Assembly (NCBI GenBank): GCA_001773725.1
Contig: MEXP01000025.1
Location: 1-51,358, forward strand
DNA from: Candidatus Amesbacteria bacterium RIFCSPLOWO2_01_FULL_49_25
GTDB taxonomy: Bacteria > Patescibacteriota > Microgenomatia > CAZETR01 > Amesbacteraceae
Length of the DNA: 51,358 nt
Direction: 5' to 3'
The notes beneath the pieces were generated by a model. The model was given only the letters and a program-made list of their open reading frames with translations, was not told where the DNA came from and did no database searches. The translations under genes were made by a program, and so were the position numbers. Shown here one piece after another: positions 24,464 to 32,677 of the stretch; the stretch's first letter is position 1, and every line of letters starts with the position of its first letter.

Positions 24464-25170
24464 TTCTTCTCCTCCTGTTCTTCCACTCTTACACTCTTAG
24501 ACTCAGCAATAGCGTCCGCTACCGCCCCCACCACCAACTCCACCGACTTTACCGCATCATCATTGCCGGGAATCACATAGTCGGTCAAATTGGGATCCGC
24601 ATTGCTATCCACCAATGCCACTACCGGAATTCCCATCCTAACCGCCTCTCGCACTGCCACCTCCTCCCGATGTGAATCCACCACAAACAAGGCGCTAGGT
24701 AGTTTTCCCATTTTCGCCACTCCGCCAAAAAATTTCTCCAGCTTGGCAATCTCCCTGTCAATCAAAATCTGCTCTCTCTTAGTATATTTTTTATATTCAC
24801 CCTTCTCCCGCTTGTCCTTCATGTCAAACATCTTTCGAATCCGTTTCTCCATTTGAGCCCAGTTAGTCAGCAGTCCCCCGATCCAGCGCACACTCAAATA
24901 CGGCATTCCCACCCGCTCGGCCGCCGCTTTCACTGTCGCCGCCGCTTGCCGCTTTGTCCCCACAAACAAAATTACTTTGCCCTCTCCCGTCAATTTTTTT
25001 ACAAACTCGACCGCTTCGTCCAATCCCTTCTTTGTCTGAACCAAATCAAAAATATGGATTCCTCCCCGCTTACCGTAAATATACTTGGCCATGGCCGGGT
25101 TCCACCGCCTGGCCTGGTGTCCGAAATGTGCCCCCGCCTCCAGCAAATCTTTAAGCGTCACCTCTGCCAT
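24460..25170 (-). CDS. rpsB: Small ribosomal subunit protein uS2
   Basis: The 236 residues match uS2: LLEAGAHFGHQARRWNPAM, YIYGKRGGIHIFDLVQT, ILFVGTKRQAAATVK, RWIGGLLTNW, LPSALFVVDSHREEVAV, PVVALVDSNADPNLTDYVIP and GNDDA. It is followed directly by tsf as in most bacteria. The C-terminal ESKSVRVEE stretch is encoded by a short CTCTTA-octamer repeat at 24480-24505. Confidence 0.96.
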   Translation of the reverse strand: MAEVTLKDLLEAGAHFGHQARRWNPAMAKYIYGKRGGIHIFDLVQTKKGLDEAVEFVKKLTGEGKVILFVGTKRQAAATVKAAAERVGMPYLSVRWIGGLLTNWAQMEKRIRKMFDMKDKREKGEYKKYTKREQILIDREIAKLEKFFGGVAKMGKLPSALFVVDSHREEVAVREAVRMGIPVVALVDSNADPNLTDYVIPGNDDAVKSVELVVGAVADAIAESKSVRVEEQEEKK

Positions 25171-25175
25171 AACAT

Positions 25176-25385
25176 TTACAGCCTGATCCGTTCTCCTCCC
25201 AACTTCCTCGTCCTGATTGCCTCGGCTTGAATATCCGCCAACTCCTTACCTATCCTCTCCACCTCCTTCGGTGAAACCTGTTTTAACGCCCTCATCACCA
25301 CCAGCCACTCAACCGCCCTCCCCGCCAGGTCATAACTCGTGTCTCGTGGATCCAATTCAATAACAGTTGTATTGGTAATTGCCAT
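25176..25385 (-). CDS. Hypothetical small protein upstream of rpsB
   Basis: The 69-residue charged protein (EWLVVMRALKQVSPKEVERI, GKELADIQAEAIRTRKL) has no recognised family. It has a clear Shine-Dalgarno sequence (AAGGAG-AT-ATG) that overlaps a TATAAG box. It ends 5 bp before the rpsB start, so it opens the rpsB-tsf operon. Confidence 0.6.
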   Translation of the reverse strand: MAITNTTVIELDPRDTSYDLAGRAVEWLVVMRALKQVSPKEVERIGKELADIQAEAIRTRKLGGERIRL

Positions 25386-25531
25386 ATCTCCTTATACCTC
25401 CTCCGATGCCTTGATTAAGGAGACACCACCGGAGTGCGAAATAACAACACTAATTGTACACCCACTCCACAATCCTTACAACACTCACCCCTACGTTTAC
25501 CTTCACTCCCATATTTGTTATGCTCAAGGTT

Positions 25532-26563
25532 ATGCCCCCCTCACCAGCCTCTCCAGAAACACCTGGACAGGAAAATAAGTACCGCTCTCAGCTGGAGCAG
25601 CAGATCGGATCGGGATATGCTTCAATCCCTCCACGCTTCCGCGTCGGCGACCCCCAAAACCCGATTCCGCCCGAATACCAAGAATCGGACCGTCTTTGCG
25701 GCCTTCCCGTCATGAACGACAAAGTCCGTGACTGGCTCATCACCCGGACTGCTTCTTGCGTCACAAACAACCAAGCGGTGGTTGTCCTAGAAATCGACAG
25801 CGATCAACTCAAGGCCGCCAACACCAAAGTCGCCCGCCAGTTCGGCGACGAAGTCATCCGCTACGGCGCGGCCACCGGCGCCCGGCTCCTCGACCAAGCC
25901 CAGCTCTCCTGCCAGATAGCGGCCGTTCGCCCCGGTTCGAGTCCCGACGAAACACTTTTCTTTCTCTTCAATCCCTCCCCGGAAGATCTCAACAAAATTC
26001 CCGCCGTTCGCTCCGCCGCCAACGCAGCCAAAAAGGTCACCGTCCCGGACTTCAAAGGTAAATCGGTTGACTTCACCATCGGCAACTCCTGCGGCATCGC
26101 CTCCACTCGCGACATCCGCCATTCAGCGGTTACTACCGAAACCAAACAGCTCCTCGAGACAGGTCAGATCCGCCAGGCATCTGCCCTCCTCCACTCTCTC
26201 CAGGAACACGCCGAATCAACCACCAAAGGCATCAAGGCTCTCCATGAGCTGGGTGATATTCCCATCGAGGACCTGCTCAAATTATCTATCCGTAATCTTA
26301 TGGATACAGTAGCTGAAAAATTTGGCAACACCCGTGTCAGCCCCGCAGGTCTGCGTATCATTATGATGATTACTAGCATCATCACCTCCCGATCACTTTC
26401 TGAAAAATCCTCCCAATCAGACACATCGCTCCAACCAACTATGGCCCAACTTGAATCCGAGTTAAAAGACAAAAGAGCTACCAATTCGCTAAGAAAGATC
26501 GTCACCGCCTTCAATTCTCTATTTCCCCCCCAGCTCGAGCCCCAGGTCAACAGCATACAGTAA
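25532..26563 (+). CDS. Degenerate GGDEF-like domain protein
   Basis: After a Pro-rich N-terminus the middle of this protein of about 343 residues follows the diguanylate cyclase pattern: VVVLEIDSDQLKAANTKVAR (cf. Asp-F-K-x-x-N), then GDEVIRYGAATGARLLDQA and PGSSPDETLFFLF where GGDEF should be. The signature is broken (SSPDE), so cyclase activity is unlikely. It may bind nucleotide or act as a scaffold. The C-terminal 150 residues are helical and unassigned. The start at 25532 follows TATGCT with a 1-nt leader; ATG 25520 is an alternative. The 3' end overlaps folD by 45 bp. Confidence 0.55.
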   Translation: MPPSPASPETPGQENKYRSQLEQQIGSGYASIPPRFRVGDPQNPIPPEYQESDRLCGLPVMNDKVRDWLITRTASCVTNNQAVVVLEIDSDQLKAANTKVARQFGDEVIRYGAATGARLLDQAQLSCQIAAVRPGSSPDETLFFLFNPSPEDLNKIPAVRSAANAAKKVTVPDFKGKSVDFTIGNSCGIASTRDIRHSAVTTETKQLLETGQIRQASALLHSLQEHAESTTKGIKALHELGDIPIEDLLKLSIRNLMDTVAEKFGNTRVSPAGLRIIMMITSIITSRSLSEKSSQSDTSLQPTMAQLESELKDKRATNSLRKIVTAFNSLFPPQLEPQVNSIQ

Positions 26564-27313
26564 ATTTACAAACAGCATCACCACCGTCACCGGGCCGACC
26601 CCGCCCGGAACCGGCGTAAAAAAAGCCGCCTTTTTTTCCACCTCTGAATCAAAATCTCCCTTAGGGTACCCCACATCAATGGCAAATACCCCCTCTTTAA
26701 CCATCTCTGGCTTGATCAACCCCGCTTGCCCCGTGCAGCTTATTATTACGTCGGCAATTTTTAATTTCTCTGGATTAAAATCCTCTCTATCCATTCCCAC
26801 AGCCCCAGGCAAATTTTTTAACAACTTCCTCCCCACAAATCCCCTCGACCCAACTATCATAATATTACTGGGATTTGGGGTTTGCGAATTGAGAATTGTC
26901 AAAACCGCTCTCACCACCGCCGGCGTAAACGGCGAATCCTCCCTCAACCCATCCACATCCTTTTTTGAGTTAATAAGGTTAATTAGAAAATTAGAATTTA
27001 GATAGGGCACCTGGACCATTATCCCGTCAACACTCGCATCTGCGTTTAAATCGTTTATAAATTTGATAATTTGTGAATTATTTGTAAATTGAAAACCTGC
27101 CCGTCCGGCAGACGGGTTGTAAATTAAAAATTCCACCCCCAATCGCTCCGCCATCTTGGCTTTGAGATTCGTATACGTCATGCTCGCCAAATTCCCGGGG
27201 TCAACTATCGTCACCAGCTTCGGTCTCCTCCCCAGCTTCTCAGTCGCCGCTTGCACCTGACTTCGCAGCTTCTCCTCTATCTCCCAAGCTAATTTTTTTC
27301 CTGAAATCACCAT
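26519..27313 (-). CDS. folD: Methylenetetrahydrofolate dehydrogenase/cyclohydrolase
   Basis: FolD interconverts methylene-, methenyl- and formyl-THF, which supplies fmt. It shows YTNLKAKMAERLGVEF with the catalytic Tyr-x3-Lys, GIMVQVPYLNS, SKKDVDGLREDSPFTPAVV, IVGSRGFVGRKLLKNL, ISCTGQAGLIK and PVPGGVGPVTVVML. The 264 residues contain a palindromic insertion encoding NPSAGRAG (27096-27116) and A/T-rich repeat-like stretches in its linkers. Confidence 0.94.
   Translation of the reverse strand: MVISGKKLAWEIEEKLRSQVQAATEKLGRRPKLVTIVDPGNLASMTYTNLKAKMAERLGVEFLIYNPSAGRAGFQFTNNSQIIKFINDLNADASVDGIMVQVPYLNSNFLINLINSKKDVDGLREDSPFTPAVVRAVLTILNSQTPNPSNIMIVGSRGFVGRKLLKNLPGAVGMDREDFNPEKLKIADVIISCTGQAGLIKPEMVKEGVFAIDVGYPKGDFDSEVEKKAAFFTPVPGGVGPVTVVMLFVNLLYAVDLGLELGGK
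27096..27116. repeat. ORF-embedded palindrome in folD
   Basis: CCCGTC-CGGCA-GACGGG core encodes NPSAGRAG. Confidence 0.8.
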
Positions 27314-27458
27314 TTATCCAAGATTCTATCAAACGCACCATTCTTTCTCCCCAGCCCTCCTTCCCCAGATTCACCGCCCACTTAATATCCTCCGGCCTCG
27401 CTCCTAGCCACAAGGCATCATTTATCCAATCGCCGCTGGTATTCTTTTCTACGGCCAT
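27240..27458 (-). CDS. Hypothetical small protein overlapping folD
   Basis: The first 50 residues read as a folded Trp-rich helical protein (GDWINDALWLGARPEDIKWA, ERMVRLIESWINGDF). The C-terminal 24 codons then run over the folD start in another frame (74-bp overlap). The overlap is long for this window, so either the stop is recent (a frameshifted tail) or the ORF is not real. Family not recognised. Confidence 0.4.
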   Translation of the reverse strand: MAVEKNTSGDWINDALWLGARPEDIKWAVNLGKEGWGERMVRLIESWINGDFRKKISLGDRGEAAKSGASGD

Positions 27459-27529
27459 CACTCAAAGGGTCTTCTTTCATACAATACCTCCACGGTAAAC
27501 CTGCCTGCTCTCTCTGTCAACCCCCTGCG

Positions 27530-28120
27530 TCACAATCGGCTCACAACTACCGGTCGCACCACCGCCCAAATCCGGTTTGCCACCGTCAAAATCGGCGCAT
27601 CACCCTCCACCCTCACCCACCCATACCGATCCGCTATCTGCAAATACACCTTGCGCACCTTATACCACTCATCGTCCTGCCCATACGGATGGCCCTCAAC
27701 CATCTCCTCCCGCTTGGGCCCGTCAATATAAATAGTCACATCCGAATCCAGGGTGCCCTTATTCATCTCCTCCACTTTCTCCACAGACAGTTCCCTAGCC
27801 ACCCCCCACACAATCCCCGTACCTTTATAGTTTTGCGCCACCACGGTTACTCCGGAATTCAGCCAGCTTTTCAACGTCGGCTCAAATTCCTTCCTATTCT
27901 GAGCAAACAATTTCTGCATCTCCTCTTCCGGCATTACTTCCTTTTTTCTATGCAATATGCCATCCAACTTCGGCCCCGAAGGCTGCTGATCATAAACCGG
28001 GTACCTCACTTCCCGGCTCATTATCTTATGTTCCCGCAATCTTTCCAGCAGCAGCCCGGCCTGTTTACTCTTACCTACTCCGTCCGGCCCGTAAAAAACT
28101 ATAAACAATCCTTTATTCAT
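27530..28120 (-). CDS. Thymidylate-kinase-like P-loop kinase
   Basis: The 196-residue protein has the P-loop FYGPDGVGKSKQAGLLLERL and the dTMP-kinase layout, including QKLFAQNRKEFEP and a lid-like WYKVRKVYLQIADRYGW. The usual DRY (or E/DR-Y) motif is replaced by AQNYKGTG, so the substrate may differ from dTMP. It lies downstream of dcd with a 29-residue membrane ORF between, which suggests a pyrimidine-nucleotide cluster. The ATG is 10 bp after that ORF. Confidence 0.8.
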   Translation of the reverse strand: MNKGLFIVFYGPDGVGKSKQAGLLLERLREHKIMSREVRYPVYDQQPSGPKLDGILHRKKEVMPEEEMQKLFAQNRKEFEPTLKSWLNSGVTVVAQNYKGTGIVWGVARELSVEKVEEMNKGTLDSDVTIYIDGPKREEMVEGHPYGQDDEWYKVRKVYLQIADRYGWVRVEGDAPILTVANRIWAVVRPVVVSRL

Positions 28121-28130
28121 CTCTTCGATT

Positions 28131-28220
28131 TTATACCAACAACGCCACCGCCACTAGTCCCACAGCAGCTAACCACCACTTGTACTTCTCCCAAAAACTC
28201 TTGTTTTCTACCGTGCCCAT
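28131..28220 (-). CDS. 29-residue membrane microprotein, copy A
   Basis: The ORF reads MGTVENKSFWEKYKWW followed by a short hydrophobic helix (LAAVGLVAVALLV). TAAAAT at 28227-28232, in the extended form TGGTAAAAT, gives +1 exactly on the ATG. The 6-nt spacer (AGGAGC) nearly equals that of copy B. It shares ENK-x2-W-x2-Y and a WW pair with copy B at 28855-28944, so the two are paralogues flanking dcd. Function unknown; small size and one membrane helix are what can be seen. Confidence 0.65.
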   Translation of the reverse strand: MGTVENKSFWEKYKWWLAAVGLVAVALLV

Positions 28221-28243
28221 GCTCCTATTTTACCATCCCCTTT

Positions 28244-28813
28244 TTATTTCCTGCCCCAAATACTTGCGGTATTTGCCCCCACCACGCCTTTTTGACCCTG
28301 ATAATGGCTTTTGTTCCTGGTATGCCCATAGGGATACTCGACCGGACTGGTCATAACCGCAAATGAGAACTGGCAGATCTTCATCCCAGGGTAAAGCGTA
28401 ATCGCCAAATTGGCCAGGTTATAAATTTCCAGCGTCGCTTGACCACAAAACCCAGGATCAAAATAGCCTGCCGTTGAATGCACGATCAATCCCATCCTGC
28501 CTAAACTCGATTTTCCCTCCAGTCTCCCCACCAAATTGTCCGGCAGGCAAATTTTCTCTGTACTTGTGGCCAGCACAAACTCCCGCGGGTGCAATATTAA
28601 GGGTTTATTTTCCTCCATCACAACCTTTTTCATCAAACTTGACACGTCCTTTCTCACATCAATAATCGTCTGGCTGTGGCTGTCATACATCAGAAACTCG
28701 TTTCCCAAATGCAAGTCCACGGACGACGGCTGCACCATTTCCTTGTCAAACGGCTCGATCTTCAACTTCCCATCCCTTATCCATTTTTTAATATCCCGAT
28801 CACTCAGAACCAT
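28244..28813 (-). CDS. dcd: dCTP deaminase
   Basis: Dcd deaminates dCTP to dUTP (or dUMP in bifunctional forms) in the route to dTTP. Motifs are QPSSVDLHLGNEFLMY, HPREFVLATSTEK, GRLEGKSSLGRMGLIVHSTA, GYFDPGFCGQATLEIYN with the catalytic Glu, LYPGMKICQFSF, and a C-terminal KSHYQGQKGVVGAN. TAGAAA at 28820-28825 puts +1 on the ATG at 28813 (MVLSDRDIKK) rather than the ATG two codons upstream. It lies between two paralogous membrane microproteins. Confidence 0.94.
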   Translation of the reverse strand: MVLSDRDIKKWIRDGKLKIEPFDKEMVQPSSVDLHLGNEFLMYDSHSQTIIDVRKDVSSLMKKVVMEENKPLILHPREFVLATSTEKICLPDNLVGRLEGKSSLGRMGLIVHSTAGYFDPGFCGQATLEIYNLANLAITLYPGMKICQFSFAVMTSPVEYPYGHTRNKSHYQGQKGVVGANTASIWGRK

Positions 28814-28854
28814 TCCCATTTTCTACCAAATCACTCACCCGATTGCAATATAAA

Positions 28855-28944
28855 CTATATAAACAAAGCCATCACGGCAATGGACACAGCTCCCCATCTT
28901 GACCACCACGGCACATATTCCTTCCACCCTGTTTTGTTCTCCAT
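28855..28944 (-). CDS. 29-residue membrane microprotein, copy B
   Basis: The ORF begins MENKTGWKEYVPWWSRWG and ends with a hydrophobic stretch (AVSIAVMALFI). TAAAAT at 28951-28956 with spacer AGGAGT puts +1 exactly on the ATG. It has the same length, the same ENK-x2-W-x2-Y...WW head and the same promoter form as copy A. Function unknown. Confidence 0.65.
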   Translation of the reverse strand: MENKTGWKEYVPWWSRWGAVSIAVMALFI

Positions 28945-28977
28945 ACTCCTATTTTACACCTCCCCGTCCACCAAAAC

Positions 28978-29523
28978 TTATCTCTGAACCGTAATTAAAT
29001 CGATGTTTACTCCATGCCGAAACCCTGCCCACCTTAAAGCCGCATATTCGGCTACACGATGCAGGTACAAAGCCTCAGAAACAGACACCCCATTTCTAAT
29101 AGCATCCTCCATCTCCCGCACCGCTTCGTCATTTCCTTCAAGATCAACGGCCAAAAGTCCCAACGCCGCGGCAGGATACACTACCACCCAGGCTCTGTAT
29201 ATCTCCGTTCTGGAATCCACGTTGTCCACTTCGACCATTGGCAAGCGCATATCAACATACATTCCCATCTCCCTTGGCCAGAATCCACCATCGACTCTGC
29301 CTTCAGATACGCTTTCACCAATCGCACGCGCCAAAGCATTAAGACCTCTCATATCAAACTCTACTGCTTCACGAGCCACTGCTACATGAATTCCCGAGGC
29401 AATTCTTCCCCCAACATCAGAGCTCAGTTTGCGTTCAGCCCCCAATCCCAAATATTGCACCCCGTCAACACCCTTCAACGTAGGCACAAGCTGGTCCCCA
29501 ATCCAGCCTAGTTGTCTTGCCAT
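28978..29523 (-). CDS. Hypothetical protein, 181 residues
   Basis: Family not recognised. The protein is mixed alpha/beta without membrane segment, with repeated Arg/Asp-rich stretches (GLNALARAIGESVSEGRVD, MRLPMVEVDNVDSRTEIYRA) and a C-terminal helix (LHRVAEYAALRWAGFRHG). TTAAAT six bases upstream gives +1 on the ATG. Confidence 0.55.
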   Translation of the reverse strand: MARQLGWIGDQLVPTLKGVDGVQYLGLGAERKLSSDVGGRIASGIHVAVAREAVEFDMRGLNALARAIGESVSEGRVDGGFWPREMGMYVDMRLPMVEVDNVDSRTEIYRAWVVVYPAAALGLLAVDLEGNDEAVREMEDAIRNGVSVSEALYLHRVAEYAALRWAGFRHGVNIDLITVQR

Positions 29524-29576
29524 GCCCGCATTTAAACACCCTCGTCTGCTTAAATCAACTATGAGATATAGTCTCC

Positions 29577-30683
29577 CTATACCCTCCTTGCCTTATCCCC
29601 CATCCTTCGTCCCTCCTCAATCTCCTGGTACCAACTATCTTTAGTCCTTTTCAAAAACTGTTCACCCAAAGTTTCACCTTCGTCTGTTATCCCCATCTCC
29701 AACCTATCCAACCACTCCCCTGCCCTGTTCATTGCTTGCCTTACATCATTTGTCTCATCCAACCTGCCTGCCGCAACTTCACCTCCAATAAATCTTAATA
29801 TTTCTCTGCCTGTCGTTATCCTCTTTGCCCACTCCGTCTTGCTCTTCTCAACCGCACGATACTCGTGTCTCAAGATTCCCTTCCTAACCATGGGCTCATA
29901 ATCATTCATGCCTTCAGCCGCAAATTGATAATAATCCCCCGCTTCTTCACCCCTCAATCCTCTTATTTCCCTGGCCCTCTCAAGCCACAACTGATGATCA
30001 ACACCCTGCGGAATCTCAAACACCCCCCACCTTCCCCCAGTCCAAAAACTCTCCAGCCTGTAACCCAGTTCTTTGGCCAACACCACCCATTTTGTAGCCG
30101 GGAAACTCAATTCCGGCAAGGTTCCACTTCGATCCAATATCTCTTTAGCCAATCCATCTTTCATGACTAAGCCCGAACCCAAAGAATCACACCTCCGAAC
30201 ACCGGTTACAGCTGAAATACAATCAACTACCGGCGATTCGGTGATAATCCTCGAGTGCGGCTCATAATAAATCCACCTGGAAAGGACAGTCAAATCAATG
30301 TTTTCCCCCTCACCTCTCAAGTACTCACCCAAATCTAACAAAAACCCGTCTGCCGGCCGGCGCACGCTGTCGACAACTAGTCGATCAAAATCACCATACA
30401 TAACATAACCCGATCCCCCCACAGCCAATCCTTTCTCAAGCGCATTAAGATGGTTATTTTCGATAGGATTTGTCGAGAGAGTGACCCCGTCCGATTCTCT
30501 ACTCACCTCAACGCCCTGCGCCATCAATATATTCACCAGATGGCGGTTATCCTGCCAAGTCAAGTCGGTGCACGACACCACGAACTTCCTAAACCTTTCT
30601 GATATCCTCCGTCCAACTCCACACGCCTCAACGGCTCTGTTCCATTCCCCAGCTGGGTCATGCAGGGTCGCAGTCAATACCAC
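29577..30683 (-). CDS. Uncharacterised protein, possibly GT-A-like
   Basis: About 368 residues. The N-terminal part has VLTATLHDPAGEWNRAVEAC and later GLAVGGSGYVMYGDFDRLVV, where the acidic DFD could be a glycosyltransferase DxD motif. This is a weak lead, not an assignment. The rest is helical and charged. The start is set at GTG 30683 because TAGATT at 30691-30696, whose TAG is the topA stop, gives a 1-nt predicted leader. Confidence 0.5.
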   Translation of the reverse strand: MVLTATLHDPAGEWNRAVEACGVGRRISERFRKFVVSCTDLTWQDNRHLVNILMAQGVEVSRESDGVTLSTNPIENNHLNALEKGLAVGGSGYVMYGDFDRLVVDSVRRPADGFLLDLGEYLRGEGENIDLTVLSRWIYYEPHSRIITESPVVDCISAVTGVRRCDSLGSGLVMKDGLAKEILDRSGTLPELSFPATKWVVLAKELGYRLESFWTGGRWGVFEIPQGVDHQLWLERAREIRGLRGEEAGDYYQFAAEGMNDYEPMVRKGILRHEYRAVEKSKTEWAKRITTGREILRFIGGEVAAGRLDETNDVRQAMNRAGEWLDRLEMGITDEGETLGEQFLKRTKDSWYQEIEEGRRMGDKARRV

Positions 30684-30693
30684 TTCGTTTAAT

Positions 30694-32649
30694 CTAGGAA
30701 CTCCCACTTTCCACCTCCTTGTTTGGCTTCGTCCAAGACGCAAAATCACACTCCGGGTACCGGCTGCAACCGTAAAAAGTGCGCCTGCTCCGAGTCCGCC
30801 GCACAATCACATCCCCCTCACTGCACTTGGGACACTTCATCCCGATTTTATTTTGGAAATTGGCTTTATATTTACACTCCGGATACCGGCTGCAGGCTAC
30901 AAACCTCCCAAACCGACCTATTCTTATAACCAGATCACCCTCCTTACATTCCGGACACTTCTCCCCCGTCTTTTCCACTTCCACTTTTACTCGCAATGCC
31001 GTCTCCCCCACGTTCTTCAGCGTATCTTCAAACGGCCCGTAAAAGTCTGAAAGCACCGGCTCCCATTTCTTCTCTCCATTAGCAATCTCGTCCAACCCAT
31101 ACTCCATGTTCGCCGTGAATTCATAATCCACAATCTTGGGGAAATTCGTCACCAAAAAATCGTTCACCGCCACTCCCAACTCCGTCGGCTTGAATCTTTT
31201 TTCAATCTTTTCCACATATTGCCTATCCTGAATCGTCGACAGCGTCGGGGCATATGTACTCGGCCTACCGATCCCCATCTCCTCCAAGGCTTTAATCAAA
31301 CTCGCGTCGTTATACCGCGCCGGCGGCTGGGTAAACTTCTGTTCTTTGACCAGATCCACAAACTCCAGCTTCTCCCCCTCACTTACATCCGGTAATCTAG
31401 CCTCATTTTCCCTCTCTCCATTCAATCTATACCAGCCCTCGAATGTTACAGTTTCCCCCTTCGCTTCCAAGCCATATTCACTTGCCTTGACTTTTATAGT
31501 CGTCATGAACCCTTCAGCTTCAGCCATCTGACAAGCCACAAACCTCTTCCAAATCATTTCATAAAGTCTTTCCTGGTCGCGATTGACTCCATCCAATCTT
31601 TCCTTCCCCACCTCTGTCGGCCTCACCGCTTCATGTGCTTCCTGGGCAACTTTGGACTTCGTCTTGTAAAAACGCGGCTTCTCCAAAGCATATTTCTTCC
31701 CATAACTGCTAACTATGAACGAACTAACCATTGTCGCCGCTTCAGCCGCAATATTCGTCGAATCAGTGCGGTGATAAGTAATATATCCCTCTTCATACAA
31801 CCCCTGGGCAATCTGCATCGTCCGCTTCGCACTCCAACCTAAGCGATTGGCTGCCGCCTGCTGCAAAGTGCTGGTCGTAAACGGCGCCGGCGGCGTTCGC
31901 ATAAACTCCTTTTTTTCCACCCCAACTACCACATACTCCGCCACTCTCAAATCTCTTTCCGCCTTTTCCGCTTGTTCCTGATTAGCTATTTTAGCTGCTA
32001 ATTGAATCTTGAATGTTGCATCTTGAATCTTTTGCACCTCTACCCAGATTTGCCAGTACTCTTCCGATTTAAACGCTTCAATTTCCCTTTCTTTTTCCAC
32101 CACCAGTCTCACCGCCACACTCTGCACTCTTCCTGCAGATAGTCCTCGTCTGACCTTTTTCCATAGTAATGGCGATAATTTGTACCCAACCAGTCTATCC
32201 AATACCCGGCGGGCTTGCTGAGCGTCCACCAGCTGCATATCTACCGCCCGCGGGCTTTTTAGCGCTCCCTCTATCGCATGCTGAGTAATCTCATGAAACA
32301 CAATCCTCTCAAATTTCGGTCTCTGAGACTTGGAACTTGAGGTTTTAAGCATTTCTTGGACATGAAACGCGATAGCTTCTCCCTCCCGATCCGGATCCGT
32401 CGCCAGATATATACTCTTCGCGCCGTCGCTCAACTTCTTAATTTCCTGCACTTTATCCTCCTGCTTCTTTGTCATCACATACTCTGGCTCAAATTTACCG
32501 TCATCGATCTTTATTCCCATTTTCTTCTGCGGCAAATCCCGAACGTGCCCCATCGTCGCCTCAATAACATAATCCTGGCCCAAAAACCGAGCCAGAGTCC
32601 TTGCCTTGGTGGGCGACTCCACAATCACCAAATTCATGCCCTCAACCAT
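30694..32649 (-). CDS. topA: DNA topoisomerase I
   Basis: This type IA topoisomerase relaxes negative supercoils. The 651 residues show the Toprim domain (NLVIVESPTKARTLARFLG, YLATDPDREGEAIAFH), VHEIT-type core HEITQHAIEGAL, SAGRVQSVAVRLVVEKE, the active Tyr in YEEGYITYHRTDSTNI, GIGRPSTYAPTLSTIQ, and two C-terminal zinc ribbons (CPECKEGDLVIRIGRFGR and CPKCSEGDVIVRRTRSRR). TAGAGT preceded by TGG gives +1 on ATG 32649. ATG 32637 is an alternative. Confidence 0.96.
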   Translation of the reverse strand: MVEGMNLVIVESPTKARTLARFLGQDYVIEATMGHVRDLPQKKMGIKIDDGKFEPEYVMTKKQEDKVQEIKKLSDGAKSIYLATDPDREGEAIAFHVQEMLKTSSSKSQRPKFERIVFHEITQHAIEGALKSPRAVDMQLVDAQQARRVLDRLVGYKLSPLLWKKVRRGLSAGRVQSVAVRLVVEKEREIEAFKSEEYWQIWVEVQKIQDATFKIQLAAKIANQEQAEKAERDLRVAEYVVVGVEKKEFMRTPPAPFTTSTLQQAAANRLGWSAKRTMQIAQGLYEEGYITYHRTDSTNIAAEAATMVSSFIVSSYGKKYALEKPRFYKTKSKVAQEAHEAVRPTEVGKERLDGVNRDQERLYEMIWKRFVACQMAEAEGFMTTIKVKASEYGLEAKGETVTFEGWYRLNGERENEARLPDVSEGEKLEFVDLVKEQKFTQPPARYNDASLIKALEEMGIGRPSTYAPTLSTIQDRQYVEKIEKRFKPTELGVAVNDFLVTNFPKIVDYEFTANMEYGLDEIANGEKKWEPVLSDFYGPFEDTLKNVGETALRVKVEVEKTGEKCPECKEGDLVIRIGRFGRFVACSRYPECKYKANFQNKIGMKCPKCSEGDVIVRRTRSRRTFYGCSRYPECDFASWTKPNKEVESGSS

Positions 32650-32677
32650 CCCACAACTCTACCACCTCCGTCAAGAA

